Below are positions 25,641 to 33,238 of a DNA stretch of 42,129 nucleotides, piece by piece (the first letter of the stretch is position 1; every line of letters starts with the position of its first letter). The DNA is from Chitinophagales bacterium. Its GTDB lineage: Bacteria; Bacteroidota; Bacteroidia; Chitinophagales; Chitinophagaceae. The position numbers and the translations under genes are program-made. The notes below the pieces were generated by a model that was not told the origin of the DNA, made no database searches, and saw only the letters and a list, made by a program, of their open reading frames with translations. The stretch spans positions 1 through 42,129 of the forward strand of contig JAATFP010000027.1 in assembly GCA_015655125.1 (NCBI GenBank), in the 5' to 3' direction.

Positions 25641-26289
25641 TCTTACCTTCTTTAAAAGCCTTCGGAAGGATCTTCAGAAAAAAGTACAGCATCGAATAAA
25701 TCCCAGTAAACAAAATGGTGATTGCCCAGGTTTTATAATTATCTACGGGTGAAATGAAATTGCCGAGAATATTTACTGCCAGAGCTACCGGATCATTTAC
25801 CACATCCCAACTGTTCCAGCGTTCGAACCGGCCGAGATAAACACCGAAAGACGAAATAAAAATAATAGCTGGAATAAGGATGGCGACTGTTCTTTTCGAA
25901 AAATGATGTATCAAAAAAGATTCTGTTTTTCGCAGCGAAACAAACGCCAGTATGATTCCAAGGAAGGATGAAGCAAAGAGCAACACGGCATCGTACCACA
26001 CAGGAATGTCCTTATTTTCTTCAATGTGAATAAGATCGGTTACAATGTAAAGTGCATTGGGGAAAAACAACAGCCAGCTGCAAAACAGAAACATTTGTTT
26101 CCAGATAGCCTTCTTTTGAACTTCAGTAAAATAACCGCTTAGCGCATACGGTATCCACGCAAGAAAAATATTCCAGCTCATAAAAAGATGTTGAAAGCTA
26201 CCCGTATAAAATATCCGGAAAGCGATGAGTGAGCCAATGAATGCAAAGAATACGATCAGTAACTTGTTAAAAGGAGAAATTGTTTTCAT
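25636..26289 (-). CDS. DUF1361-family membrane protein
   Basis: A 217-residue inner-membrane protein with about six hydrophobic segments. The family features are present: MSWNIFLAWIPYALSGY, FFPNALYIVTDLIH, a PVWYDAVLLFASS helix start, and GVYLGRFERWNSWD. No function is known for DUF1361. I use the ATG at 26289 (MKTISPFNKLL), which gives an 11-base gap after dgkA; the longer frame to 26379 overlaps dgkA and its extra residues have no membrane or signal character. Confidence 0.85.
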   Translation of the reverse strand: MKTISPFNKLLIVFFAFIGSLIAFRIFYTGSFQHLFMSWNIFLAWIPYALSGYFTEVQKKAIWKQMFLFCSWLLFFPNALYIVTDLIHIEENKDIPVWYDAVLLFASSFLGIILAFVSLRKTESFLIHHFSKRTVAILIPAIIFISSFGVYLGRFERWNSWDVVNDPVALAVNILGNFISPVDNYKTWAITILFTGIYSMLYFFLKILPKAFKEGKI

Positions 26290-26299
26290 TTGGAAATAA

Positions 26300-26656
26300 T
26301 TAAAAAAATGACAGGATCTTCGGAACGAAAATGATGGCGCCACAAATGGCAGAAACGATAGCCGCCACCAATACTGCACCGGCGCTTACATCTTTGATGG
26401 TCTTTATTTGCGGATGAGTTTCATTTGTATACAGGTCGCAAAATTTTTCGAGCGCAGTATTGAGCATTTCGAGCGATAACATCATTCCGATACAAATAAG
26501 AACAATGAGCCATTCGCCATTGCTACAGCGCAGGATCGCTGCGGCTGCAGTAACAATGATCGCTGAAAAAAAATGGAACCGGAAATTTTGTTCGTAAATA
26601 AAAGAATATTTGATTCCGTGCCATGCATAGTAAAAAGAGCGGATAAATTTTTTCAT
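26300..26656 (-). CDS. dgkA: Diacylglycerol kinase / undecaprenol kinase family protein
   Basis: A 118-residue small membrane kinase with three transmembrane helices. The family core is intact: GIKYSFIYEQNFRFHFF (N-terminal amphipathic part), SLEMLNTALEKFCDLY (active-site Glu and Asn) and IKDVSAGAVLVAAI (lysine, aspartate and glycine). Gram-negative members phosphorylate diacylglycerol, while Gram-positive ones prefer undecaprenol; sequence alone does not settle it here. It is directly followed by the DUF1361 gene. Confidence 0.92.
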   Translation of the reverse strand: MKKFIRSFYYAWHGIKYSFIYEQNFRFHFFSAIIVTAAAAILRCSNGEWLIVLICIGMMLSLEMLNTALEKFCDLYTNETHPQIKTIKDVSAGAVLVAAIVSAICGAIIFVPKILSFF

Positions 26657-26740
26657 GATTTGTATTTTTTATTTTGACGGGAAGGCGGGAAAAAGATACG
26701 CGCTTTTCTTACCGCTTTCCAGTTTCCCCGGCAAAAAAAA

Positions 26741-27226
26741 TCAAAATAAGCGTGGCTGATCGATCTTCAATTTAAGCGTGATGGTTCGTTCCCGCAAGAT
26801 CTCAAACCATCTCCAGTTGCTGATCTCCGGCGCACAACGGCCGCGCCGGAATGCCCTGCGAAAGGAATGCCAGTGTTCGGGCATCGTTAAAAAACAATAA
26901 ACAACCGTTGCCAGCACCGGGAAGGAAAGATGCCCGTTCCCCAGCATAAAACATTGCAGGCTTCCCTCACCCTCGTCGGTGGTTTCGTAGCCCAGCAAAA
27001 TATGCTTGATATCATGTCGGGCATAATAAGGCAACAGTTGTAGATTATTCACATCTAAAAAACGGGCAAGATCGTTCCCCAACGATCCCACCGGGAAGCG
27101 TTTGAGATGTTCGGACGTGTACGGAAAAACTTCGCTTCTGCGAAATAATCTGAGCATCGGCAACGCCATGTTGTGCGTAAGGAACACGAGCAGGCCGGAT
27201 CTTATTCTGACAAGTATTTTATACAT
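26741..27226 (-). CDS. Coq4-family protein
   Basis: A 161-residue protein. Its key feature is the Coq4 metal-binding signature HDxxH(x11)E, exactly matched by His71-Asp72, His75 and Glu87 (HDIKHILLGYETTDEGE). The N-terminal part (PVGSLGNDLARFLD) and helical C-terminal part also fit the family. Coq4 acts in ubiquinone synthesis in eukaryotes and proteobacteria, where it is linked to removal or replacement of the ring C1 carboxyl group. Bacteroidota normally make menaquinone, so the substrate here is probably different. It is upstream of dgkA on the same strand with an 84-base gap. The family call is good; the role is open. Confidence 0.75.
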   Translation of the reverse strand: MYKILVRIRSGLLVFLTHNMALPMLRLFRRSEVFPYTSEHLKRFPVGSLGNDLARFLDVNNLQLLPYYARHDIKHILLGYETTDEGEGSLQCFMLGNGHLSFPVLATVVYCFLTMPEHWHSFRRAFRRGRCAPEISNWRWFEILRERTITLKLKIDQPRLF

Positions 27227-27284
27227 TTTTATATTTTTATAGAAACAGAAGATAGGTGGCTATCAAAAAGGATTATCAAAACTT

Positions 27285-27439
27285 GCGGGTCAGCGGGTAA
27301 CGGGTTTTGTGTTTGCTAAGATCAGGGCCACTCAAATAATCACAACCCGTAACCCATTAAACCGAAACCCGAAACCGACGCTAATCAGACCGAAGGCTGC
27401 TAAACTATCTAAACCTACTAAACGCTGAACTCCTAACCC
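27285..27439. repeat. Opposed GGGTAACGGG-type arms downstream of creD
   Basis: The left arm (27285-27309) reads GCGGGTCAGCGGGTAACGGG. The right side has ACAACCCGTAACCCATTAA (27342-27360), then further AACCCGAAACC and CTAAACCTACTAAACG words up to the creD stop. The word differs from that of other gaps, but the two arms match each other. Confidence 0.55.
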
Positions 27440-29274
27440 CTTTTCCCATACCAGTTTATTTTCCGGCTCGCAAACATCACTACTGCCAGCACGATGAAAA
27501 GTCCGATACTTCCTACCAGCAAGGCTGTATCTTCCAGGCGGATCAGTACGAAAATGAAACCGTAAAGGCAGCTAAGCAAAGCAAAAAATATGGATGCCGT
27601 TTTCCAGCTATTAAAATGCGTTTTTGCATAAACGCTGATCAGCAGTATCGTTGCAAGTGCCGCGATGAGGTAGGCGAAATCAAACAAAATATATTCACTG
27701 ATAGACAACAGCAAAGTATAAAATATTACGAGGGCCAATCCTACCAGAACATATTGCACCGGGTGGAAAGGCTTTTTCTGCATCAGTTCTATGATGAAGA
27801 AAAATGCGAATGTGAGTCCGATGAAAAGAATAGCATATTTTACGCTGCGCATGGTTTTGTTATATTGATCCGCAGGCTGTACCAGTTTTACGCCAAAGGC
27901 CATGGCTTTTTCATGCGGCGCGTTGTTGCGCAATACCATTGCAAACGGAAGATTTGCCTGGTTGAAGTTCCATTTGGCAACAAATCCATTGTCTGCAGTG
28001 GTACGTTCACTCGGCAATACCTCGCCGTCGAAAGAAGGATTCTTCCACGAAGAACTCAGCTGAAACTTGCTGGTGGCGCTCAACGGTGTAAAATGAAGTT
28101 GCTCGCTGCCCTTCAATTTAACCTGCATGTTAAAAGGCAACGTAGCGGCAATATTTTCTGCGTTGATGCTCACGGGAACCGACAATCCTACACTTCCAAA
28201 ATCATCCGTGGGCATGCCGGGCGACATCAGCAATTTTTGCCCGTTAAAATTTACATAGATCTCCTCCTCAATTCCTTTGAAGTCGCTTAAGCTGAAACAC
28301 AGCCGGGCATTGGCATAATCAATGGCGGCCGGATTTACATCGGAAGGCAGGTTGACCTTGAAAGATCCGCTGATACTCACGTCCGTGCGATACAATAAAA
28401 CTTTGTAAATAGAACGCGGTCTTTCCTCCGGAACGATGTTACCATTTACATTCAAATCATTTGCCAGCAGCAAAAGCTTTGTTTTGTTAGCAACGGATTT
28501 GCCTTGGCTGTTGACAACTGTATCAATATAGGGTACGACCAAAAACGGGCCCGACAAATTTTGGGCAGCGGCCCATTTACTGCTTACTTCCTGCACCACT
28601 TCTTTTTGCCGCGTTTCTCTTTCGGAAACAAGATTAGTGATGAACAAGGTAGGGATGAGCATTATTAATATAAGACCACCGGTGATCAAACCTTTGGTGA
28701 GGATCCTGTTGGATTCTCCGTTTTGTGGAATAGATTGTAATGCTGGTTCATGCTGAGTTTCCATGTTGATGTTTATTTTAGATGTATTGAAAAAAATTAT
28801 TTGTAAAACATAGAAGTAATTGTAGCCGGTATATTCTTTTGAGAAATAGTCGTAAATGGAGCGAAGCTGGATCAGTAACGCAATTAATACTGCGGCAAAA
28901 AGCAATGAAGACATCAGCAATGCGCCAGCTAAAAAAGAAGCCTTTTCATCGCTCAAAAGATGCCAGCCAAATAATTTCATAGACGCGCCGATCAATCCAT
29001 ATGGGATGGTCAACGCAAAAAGTGAAACAACCAGCAGAAGAAATTTCCTCCTGGTGGAATATTCCTTTTTGCCGATATAAAAGATCGCCATCCATACAAA
29101 AGGGAATGTTGGAAAACTGCCGATCAGCGTTACCACAAAAGCGAGCAAACCAAATCCGGCCCACGATACACTTTCGTTTAAATTGAATGCAATCGTCAAT
29201 CCTATTGAAAAGAAAAAAGCGGTGAGCAACCAGATCTTCGCTGCCTGGCCATATGATGTGATGCTAAATTCCAT
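27433..29274 (-). CDS. creD: CreD-family inner-membrane protein with an extra N-terminal membrane domain
   Basis: The open frame is 613 residues. Residues 171-613 (443 residues from ATG 28764) match the usual full length of CreD: one membrane helix (GGLILIMLIPTLFITNLVSERE), a large extracytoplasmic beta-rich part (SISGSFKVNLPSD; GSEQLHFTPLSATSKFQLSSSW), then about six C-terminal helices (KYAILFIGLTFAFFFIIELM onward). CreD belongs to envelope-stress and beta-lactam response regulons in Gram-negatives; its activity is unknown. Residues 1-170 are a separate four-to-five-helix domain (see the entry at 28765-29274). A small regulator gene (29320-29619) lies 45 bases upstream, as is common for creD in this phylum. 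A palindrome before the start is a likely operator. Confidence 0.88.
   Translation of the reverse strand: MEFSITSYGQAAKIWLLTAFFFSIGLTIAFNLNESVSWAGFGLLAFVVTLIGSFPTFPFVWMAIFYIGKKEYSTRRKFLLLVVSLFALTIPYGLIGASMKLFGWHLLSDEKASFLAGALLMSSLLFAAVLIALLIQLRSIYDYFSKEYTGYNYFYVLQIIFFNTSKININMETQHEPALQSIPQNGESNRILTKGLITGGLILIMLIPTLFITNLVSERETRQKEVVQEVSSKWAAAQNLSGPFLVVPYIDTVVNSQGKSVANKTKLLLLANDLNVNGNIVPEERPRSIYKVLLYRTDVSISGSFKVNLPSDVNPAAIDYANARLCFSLSDFKGIEEEIYVNFNGQKLLMSPGMPTDDFGSVGLSVPVSINAENIAATLPFNMQVKLKGSEQLHFTPLSATSKFQLSSSWKNPSFDGEVLPSERTTADNGFVAKWNFNQANLPFAMVLRNNAPHEKAMAFGVKLVQPADQYNKTMRSVKYAILFIGLTFAFFFIIELMQKKPFHPVQYVLVGLALVIFYTLLLSISEYILFDFAYLIAALATILLISVYAKTHFNSWKTASIFFALLSCLYGFIFVLIRLEDTALLVGSIGLFIVLAVVMFASRKINWYGKRG
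28765..29274 (-). other. N-terminal 170-residue membrane domain of the creD frame, possibly a separate gene
   Basis: It has four or five hydrophobic helices and ends in VLQIIFFNTSKININ directly before the normal CreD start. The DNA at this junction (about 28780-28800) has a run of T on the coding strand and then an A-rich AAATAAACATCAAC leader before the creD ATG, like a normal gene start. A one-base change in the T run would put this domain in frame with a TAA just before creD. So it may be an independent gene joined by a sequencing or real indel, or a true fusion. No family was recognised. Confidence 0.5.
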
Positions 29275-29284
29275 AATATAAAAG

Positions 29285-29303
29285 CACTTTGTTTTTCAAA
29301 GTG
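29285..29303. promoter_or_regulatory. Palindromic operator candidate before creD
   Basis: CACTTTG-TTTTT-CAAAGTG is a perfect seven-base inverted repeat with a five-base spacer, 11 bases before the ATG at 29274. It shares the flank TAAAAGCACTTTG with the site at 30385-30401. Confidence 0.6.
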
Positions 29304-29319
29304 TAAGTACAAAAAAAAA

Positions 29320-29619
29320 TTATTTTGTGGACCTGATCATTTTTTCGAGTGCCTCAAGGTGCGCCTTGAAGGCTTTTTCTCCGGCTTTGGTGATTAAATA
29401 AGTGGTGTTTGTTTTACGGCCGATGAATCCTTTTTCCACTTTGATGATATTGTTTTCCTCCAGCGCTTTTAAATGGCTGGCAAGATTTCCATCGGTAATC
29501 TCCAGCAATTCTTTGAGGTCGTTGAAGTTCACGTGATCGTTCACCATAAGGGCGCTCATGATGCCCAGCCGCACCCTGCTGTCGAATAATTTATTGAGAT
29601 TATTTATCGGATTCAACAT
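29320..29619 (-). CDS. Small winged-helix transcriptional regulator (HTH_34-like)
   Basis: A 99-residue single-domain regulator. It has an N-terminal helix (LNKLFDSRVRLGIMSALMV), a helix-turn-helix (NFNDLKELLEITDGNLASHLKALEENN) and a wing (IIKVEKGFIGRKTNTTYLIT), ending in a dimerisation helix (AFKAHLEALEKMI). There is no ligand domain. This ArsR/MarR-like type commonly sits before creD in Bacteroidota. I start at ATG 29619 (MLNPINNLNKLF); the 13-codon upstream extension has no family match. Palindromes lie before both neighbouring membrane genes, and a half-site CACTTT (29624-29629) lies just before its own start, suggesting local autoregulation. Confidence 0.88.
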   Translation of the reverse strand: MLNPINNLNKLFDSRVRLGIMSALMVNDHVNFNDLKELLEITDGNLASHLKALEENNIIKVEKGFIGRKTNTTYLITKAGEKAFKAHLEALEKMIRSTK

Positions 29620-29727
29620 TAAACACTTTTTTATTGACCGCCGACCGATCACCGGCAATAGCGGTACATTATTAAACCTTAAACTTTTGCCGTTCAGTTA
29701 TTCTTCTAAAATATTCACCCATTTACT

Positions 29728-30378
29728 TTATTCACCTCTCTCGTATTTCATCCACATATATACTCCGTATACTATATGCATCAATCCAAAACCTGCCGCC
29801 CAAAAATACAACCCGCAGCCAACAAAGCAGAGATTGATAAGGCCAAGCAATAACTGACAGTAACCGAGGTATCTTATTTCTGGCAAAGTGTATTTGCTGG
29901 CATTGATCAATGCGAGACCGTAGAATAACAAACAGCCCGGCGCTATAAGTCCGAACGTGCCTAATTGCAACAAATTGAACAGGAATATGCCACCAACGAT
30001 CAATGGTATGCTTACGTTGAAAAGCAGTCGTTTGGCCGTTTTGCCCCAGATCGGAATACCTTCCTTTTTACTTTTGATATAGGTAAAAATAAATGCGCTG
30101 CTGAGTGCTGCCGCAAAAGTACCTGCGGCTATCCAAAACAACCAGGTATTAAAAATAATCGCGTAATCACCCACCATGATCTGTTCTGCGGCGGTATTTT
30201 GATTGATGACAAGATCCTTGTGGCCAAATACGTATGGATGTGCGATCCACGCACCGATGAGTGCGCAAACACCGGCGCTGATGCCACTCAAACCACTCAG
30301 ACTGATAAAACGGCTGCTGCGTTCCATCATCCTTTTGATGTCCTGCAGTGTTTCTAAAGATTGATCATGTTCTGTCAT
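29728..30378 (-). CDS. Multi-spanning membrane protein linked to the creD regulator
   Basis: A 216-residue inner-membrane protein. A short cytoplasmic N-terminus (MTEHDQSLETLQDIKRMMERSSRF) precedes about six hydrophobic segments, for example SGISAGVCALIGAWIA, TWLFWIAAGTFAAALSSAFIF, LLFNVSIPLIVGGIFLFNLL and LGLINLCFVGCGLYFWAAGFGL. No enzyme motif is visible. It is the first gene of the probable transcript membrane protein - regulator - creD. Start ATG 30378 is chosen because the promoter and operator (30385-30427) lie just upstream; the open frame to 30426 would cover them. It may be a sensor or partner for the regulator, but that is inference. Confidence 0.8.
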   Translation of the reverse strand: MTEHDQSLETLQDIKRMMERSSRFISLSGLSGISAGVCALIGAWIAHPYVFGHKDLVINQNTAAEQIMVGDYAIIFNTWLFWIAAGTFAAALSSAFIFTYIKSKKEGIPIWGKTAKRLLFNVSIPLIVGGIFLFNLLQLGTFGLIAPGCLLFYGLALINASKYTLPEIRYLGYCQLLLGLINLCFVGCGLYFWAAGFGLMHIVYGVYMWMKYERGE

Positions 30379-30384
30379 AAAAGC

Positions 30385-30401
30385 ACTTTGAAAAACAAAG
30401 T
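30385..30401. promoter_or_regulatory. Palindromic operator candidate before the membrane protein gene
   Basis: ACTTTG-AAAAA-CAAAGT is a perfect inverted repeat, six bases before the ATG at 30378. It overlaps the -7 element, so a bound protein would block RNA polymerase. It is the same motif as at 29285-29303. Confidence 0.6.
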
Positions 30402-30427
30402 AATGATTATTATTTTGATTATTCAAA
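30396..30427 (-). promoter_or_regulatory. Promoter of the membrane protein - regulator - creD group
   Basis: On the minus strand TTTG (30424-30427) is followed after 20 bases by TTACTTTG (30396-30403), which matches TAnnTTTG at seven of eight positions. The spacing is normal for the phylum's -33/-7 promoter. Confidence 0.55.
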
Positions 30428-30483
30428 TAAAAAAAGACTTTTTTTATTTGAATAATCCGTTCCCCGGATGATAAATCAATAAA

Positions 30484-31671
30484 CTAAACCTCTAAACGAT
30501 TCAATACATCTATCACTTTACTACATGCAAGCGTTATATCATCCTCGCTGATATTGAGCGGTGGCACGATCCGCAATGCATGCGCAGCAAAAAGGAACCA
30601 ATCGGAGAACACGCCTTCTTCAATCAGTGCGTCGATCACCTTCTTATTTGTTTCAAAACTATCGAATTCAACTGCCATCATCAATCCGTGGCTGCTTATG
30701 TTCCTTATCGCAGAATGATTGAGCAAGGACCGGAAAAGTTTCTCTTTCGTTTTTACACTGGCTATAATTCCTTCTTGCAGCAAAACATGGAAAGCCGCGA
30801 GGCCGGCCGCACAACTTACAGGATGACCTCCGAAAGTATTGATGTGGCCCAGAACCGGGTTGCTGGTAAAAGAATCCATGATCCTTTTATCAGCAACGAA
30901 CGCACCGAGCGGCATCCCGCCGCCCAAAGCCTTCCCCAGCAATAAAATATCAGGTACCACACCAAATTGTTCAAATGCCCAAAGGGATCCGTTTCTTCCG
31001 AACCCGCATTGAATCTCATCCAGTACCAGCAATGACCCCATATCTGAACAGCGTTGACGCAAGGCGGCCAGCCATCCGTTCGCAGGCGCCACAACACCGG
31101 CTTCGGCTTGTATTGTTTCAGCAAAAACGCATGCCGTACGTTCTGTGATATTTTTAAGATCATCAAAATTGTTGTAGCGTAATTGCATCACATCCGGCAA
31201 AAGCGGGCGAAAAGCCTGCTGCCAGTATTCACTTCCCATAATGCTCAATGCACCTTGTGTGCTGCCATGGTAGGAATCTTTGAAGGAAATGATCTGTGTG
31301 CGTCCGGTGTAACGCTTTGCCAGCTTCATCGCTCCTTCCGTCGCCTCCGCACCGCTGGCAGTGTAAAAAACTGCGTTGAGCGTGGAAGGCAGGTGATCCG
31401 TAAGTGCTTTGGCATATTGCACCTGCGGGTTCTCTACAAACTCACCGTATACCATGATGTGCAGATATTCGTCTGCCTGCTTCTTAATGGCCTCCACCAC
31501 TTTCGGGTGGCGGTGACCAATATTGCAAACACTGATACCGCCGATCAGATCAATGAATTCCTTTCCATCGGCATCCCACATTTTGCTTCCTTCTGCTTTT
31601 ACGATGTTTAAGCACAACGGTGCCGCAGATGTTTGTCCGACGTGACTAAGAAAAAGTTGACGAGTGTTCAT
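30484..31671 (-). CDS. Class III PLP-dependent aminotransferase (acetylornithine aminotransferase-like)
   Basis: A 395-residue cytoplasmic aminotransferase. PLP-binding features are present: GAEATEGAMKLAKR (phosphate loop) near residue 107, LDEIQCGFGR with the cofactor Asp218, and the Schiff-base Lys247 in LLGKALGGGMPLGAF. Overall it fits the acetylornithine / ornithine / 4-aminobutyrate group; the exact amino donor is uncertain. No arginine-synthesis gene is adjacent, so argD is not assigned. The C-terminal residues RLEV and the stop codon are encoded by an intergenic-type repeat word (CTAAACC), which may have altered the natural end. Confidence 0.88.
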   Translation of the reverse strand: MNTRQLFLSHVGQTSAAPLCLNIVKAEGSKMWDADGKEFIDLIGGISVCNIGHRHPKVVEAIKKQADEYLHIMVYGEFVENPQVQYAKALTDHLPSTLNAVFYTASGAEATEGAMKLAKRYTGRTQIISFKDSYHGSTQGALSIMGSEYWQQAFRPLLPDVMQLRYNNFDDLKNITERTACVFAETIQAEAGVVAPANGWLAALRQRCSDMGSLLVLDEIQCGFGRNGSLWAFEQFGVVPDILLLGKALGGGMPLGAFVADKRIMDSFTSNPVLGHINTFGGHPVSCAAGLAAFHVLLQEGIIASVKTKEKLFRSLLNHSAIRNISSHGLMMAVEFDSFETNKKVIDALIEEGVFSDWFLFAAHALRIVPPLNISEDDITLACSKVIDVLNRLEV

Positions 31672-31676
31672 GGTTG

Positions 31677-31684
31677 CAAATTTA
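31677..31684 (-). promoter_or_regulatory. -7 promoter element of the aminotransferase gene
   Basis: The minus strand reads TAAATTTG, an exact TAnnTTTG match, only five bases before the ATG. The message would be leaderless or nearly so. Confidence 0.5.
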
Positions 31685-31686
31685 AT

Positions 31687-31862
31687 GCGTTTAGAGATTA
31701 AGCGCCAGAGGTTAGAATTGATTTAAATGGTTCAGGCCCCAAAACAGGTTAGTTAAAATCAGAACAATTCTTTAAAAATAGTTTCCGTCTAACCTTCTAA
31801 CCCATCTAAGCAGCCAATGGCACCCATCCCTTTACCCACCATTTAACGCTAAACACTAAACG
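31687..31862. repeat. Opposed arms between the aminotransferase and carbonic anhydrase genes
   Basis: The left arm (31687-31715) reads GCGTTTAGAGATTAAGCG, then AGAGGTTAG. The right side has TCTAACCTTCTAACCC (31788-31803) and CGCTAAACACTAAACG (31847-31862). The last pairs with the start of the left arm. Here the arms lie in a divergent promoter region, so they are not simply terminators. Confidence 0.55.
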
Positions 31863-31869
31863 AATACTC

Positions 31870-31877
31870 TACCTTTG
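31870..31877 (+). promoter_or_regulatory. -7 promoter element of the carbonic anhydrase gene
   Basis: TACCTTTG is an exact TAnnTTTG match, 13 bases before the ATG. No clear -33 element. Confidence 0.5.
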
Positions 31878-31890
31878 CAAAAACATCTTT

Positions 31891-32403
31891 ATGAGTCTTA
31901 TTCTTCCGGTAAACGGCATCCTACCTCAAACGGGAAATGATTGTTTCATAGCACCTAATGCCACCATCGTAGGCGATGTGGTGATGGGTGATCAATGCTC
32001 TGTTTGGTTCAATGCCGTAGTACGCGGCGATGTAAACAGCATCCGCATGGGCAACAAGGTAAATGTACAGGATGGCGCTGTCATTCACTGTACTTACGAA
32101 AAAACAAAGGCCATCATTGGAAATAATGTAAGCATCGGACACAATGCAATCGTTCATGGATGCGTTATAGAAGACAATGTACTGGTGGGTATGGGGTCGA
32201 TCGTGATGGATAATGTACACGTGGGGAGCAACAGCATCATTGCAGCCGGTGCAGTAGTATTGGAGAACACACAGGTTGAACCAGGCTCCATTTACGCCGG
32301 TGTACCCGCAAAAAAAGTGAAGGATATAAGCCAGGAACTGATCAGCGGCGAAATTAACCGCATCGCGGATAACTATTTGAAATATAGCGGCTGGTTTAAA
32401 TGA
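31891..32403 (+). CDS. Gamma-class carbonic anhydrase-like hexapeptide-repeat protein
   Basis: A 170-residue left-handed beta-helix protein of the YrdA/gamma-carbonic anhydrase family. Hexapeptide repeats run through residues about 20-145 (for example IVGDVVMGDQCSVWFNAVVRGD). The three metal-binding histidines of the class are present: His66 (GAVIHC), His84 (SIGHNAI) and His89 (IVHGC). A C-terminal helix packs on the outside. Many homologues show little carbonic anhydrase activity in vitro, so the reaction is likely but unproven. It forms trimers in known members. Confidence 0.92.
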   Translation: MSLILPVNGILPQTGNDCFIAPNATIVGDVVMGDQCSVWFNAVVRGDVNSIRMGNKVNVQDGAVIHCTYEKTKAIIGNNVSIGHNAIVHGCVIEDNVLVGMGSIVMDNVHVGSNSIIAAGAVVLENTQVEPGSIYAGVPAKKVKDISQELISGEINRIADNYLKYSGWFK

Positions 32404-32477
32404 GGTTAAGGTTTGGGCCTTCAGGTACGATAGTCATTGTCCATTTCACTTATTGTATTTTTTATTATATTTATTGA

Positions 32478-32648
32478 ATGAAAAAGATCATCCCTGCTGT
32501 TGTTATCGTTTCACTGCTGATGAGCAGTTGCTTTATTTTTCGTAAGAAAGAAAAATATGGCTGTCCGAATGACGCCCGCAACATGACCGAACAGGAGATA
32601 AACGATCGTGCCAATAAAAAGAAATACAAAGGCGGCAACAAATATTAA
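32478..32648 (+). CDS. 56-residue predicted lipoprotein
   Basis: It begins MKKIIPAVVIVSLLMSSCFIF, a classic lipoprotein signal with lipobox LMSSC (lipidated Cys18). A short basic, hydrophilic body follows (RKKEKYGCPNDARNMTEQEINDRANKK), ending in GGNKY. It has a second cysteine at GCP. Its length is below common gene-calling limits. The clear signal peptide and basic N-terminus make it a real gene rather than chance. Function unknown. The charged tail lacks the acidic surface-export signal used by some Bacteroidota lipoproteins, so it probably faces the periplasm. Confidence 0.7.
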   Translation: MKKIIPAVVIVSLLMSSCFIFRKKEKYGCPNDARNMTEQEINDRANKKKYKGGNKY

Positions 32649-32650
32649 TT

Positions 32651-32748
32651 TTAGTTCAGAGGTTTAGGCGTTAACAGCAGGCAAATGGAAGCCTTCTTAA
32701 AATAGCTTACGTCAAACTAACCGCTGAACCTTAAATACGAAACTCTAA
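32651..32748. repeat. Opposed arms between the lipoprotein and the 97-residue gene
   Basis: The left arm (32651-32678) reads TTAGTTCAGAGGTTTAGGCG. The right side (32713-32748) reads CAAACTAACCGCTGAACCTT and onward. The word GGTTyAGCGGTTAGTTTG is shared in reverse complement. Confidence 0.5.
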
Positions 32749-32762
32749 TAAACCAATATCCT

Positions 32763-33056
32763 ATGTGTTACGAACTCACAACTGCCTTCGGTGGTACAGA
32801 AGCCGTTATTGACGACAATTGCGGCATCACAAAATTTTATGCAATTGCAAGCACACTCTCCGAACATCTGCACATTAAGTTTATGAACCAGGTTGATGAT
32901 GCAGACACGCTTGACTGGGACTTCAAATACAAGGATCATTTTCTCACATTGCATTACAATATATTCAACGGCGTAAGTATCTTTCCGCAACAGGTGGCCA
33001 AGAAAGATAACGTGGTAATGGAAGTAGCGCATTTCCTTGAGGAAAGAGCATTCTGA
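32763..33056 (+). CDS. 97-residue protein of unknown function
   Basis: A cytoplasmic, acidic protein without signal or membrane segments (MCYELTTAFGGTEAVIDDN to VAHFLEERAF). It alternates short hydrophobic strands (HLHIKFMNQ, HFLTLHYNIFNGVSIF) with acidic turns and ends in a helix, so a small alpha/beta fold is likely. Codon use resembles that of its neighbours. A weak hairpin (33071-33096) lies after its stop. I do not recognise a family. Confidence 0.65.
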   Translation: MCYELTTAFGGTEAVIDDNCGITKFYAIASTLSEHLHIKFMNQVDDADTLDWDFKYKDHFLTLHYNIFNGVSIFPQQVAKKDNVVMEVAHFLEERAF

Positions 33057-33238
33057 TCTTTTTACCGCATAGGAGTAAACATCGTTTTTAACTCCTGCCT
33101 CTCATTACGGGCTAAGTATGGCCATGTCATATTGCATTCGGAAACTACATGAAATGCTTCGTACCTCGCAATTGACAAGATATCGTTCCTTACAGCAATG
33201 ATAGAACGGTAACCCATCTGATGGCCGGAACCTGGTAC

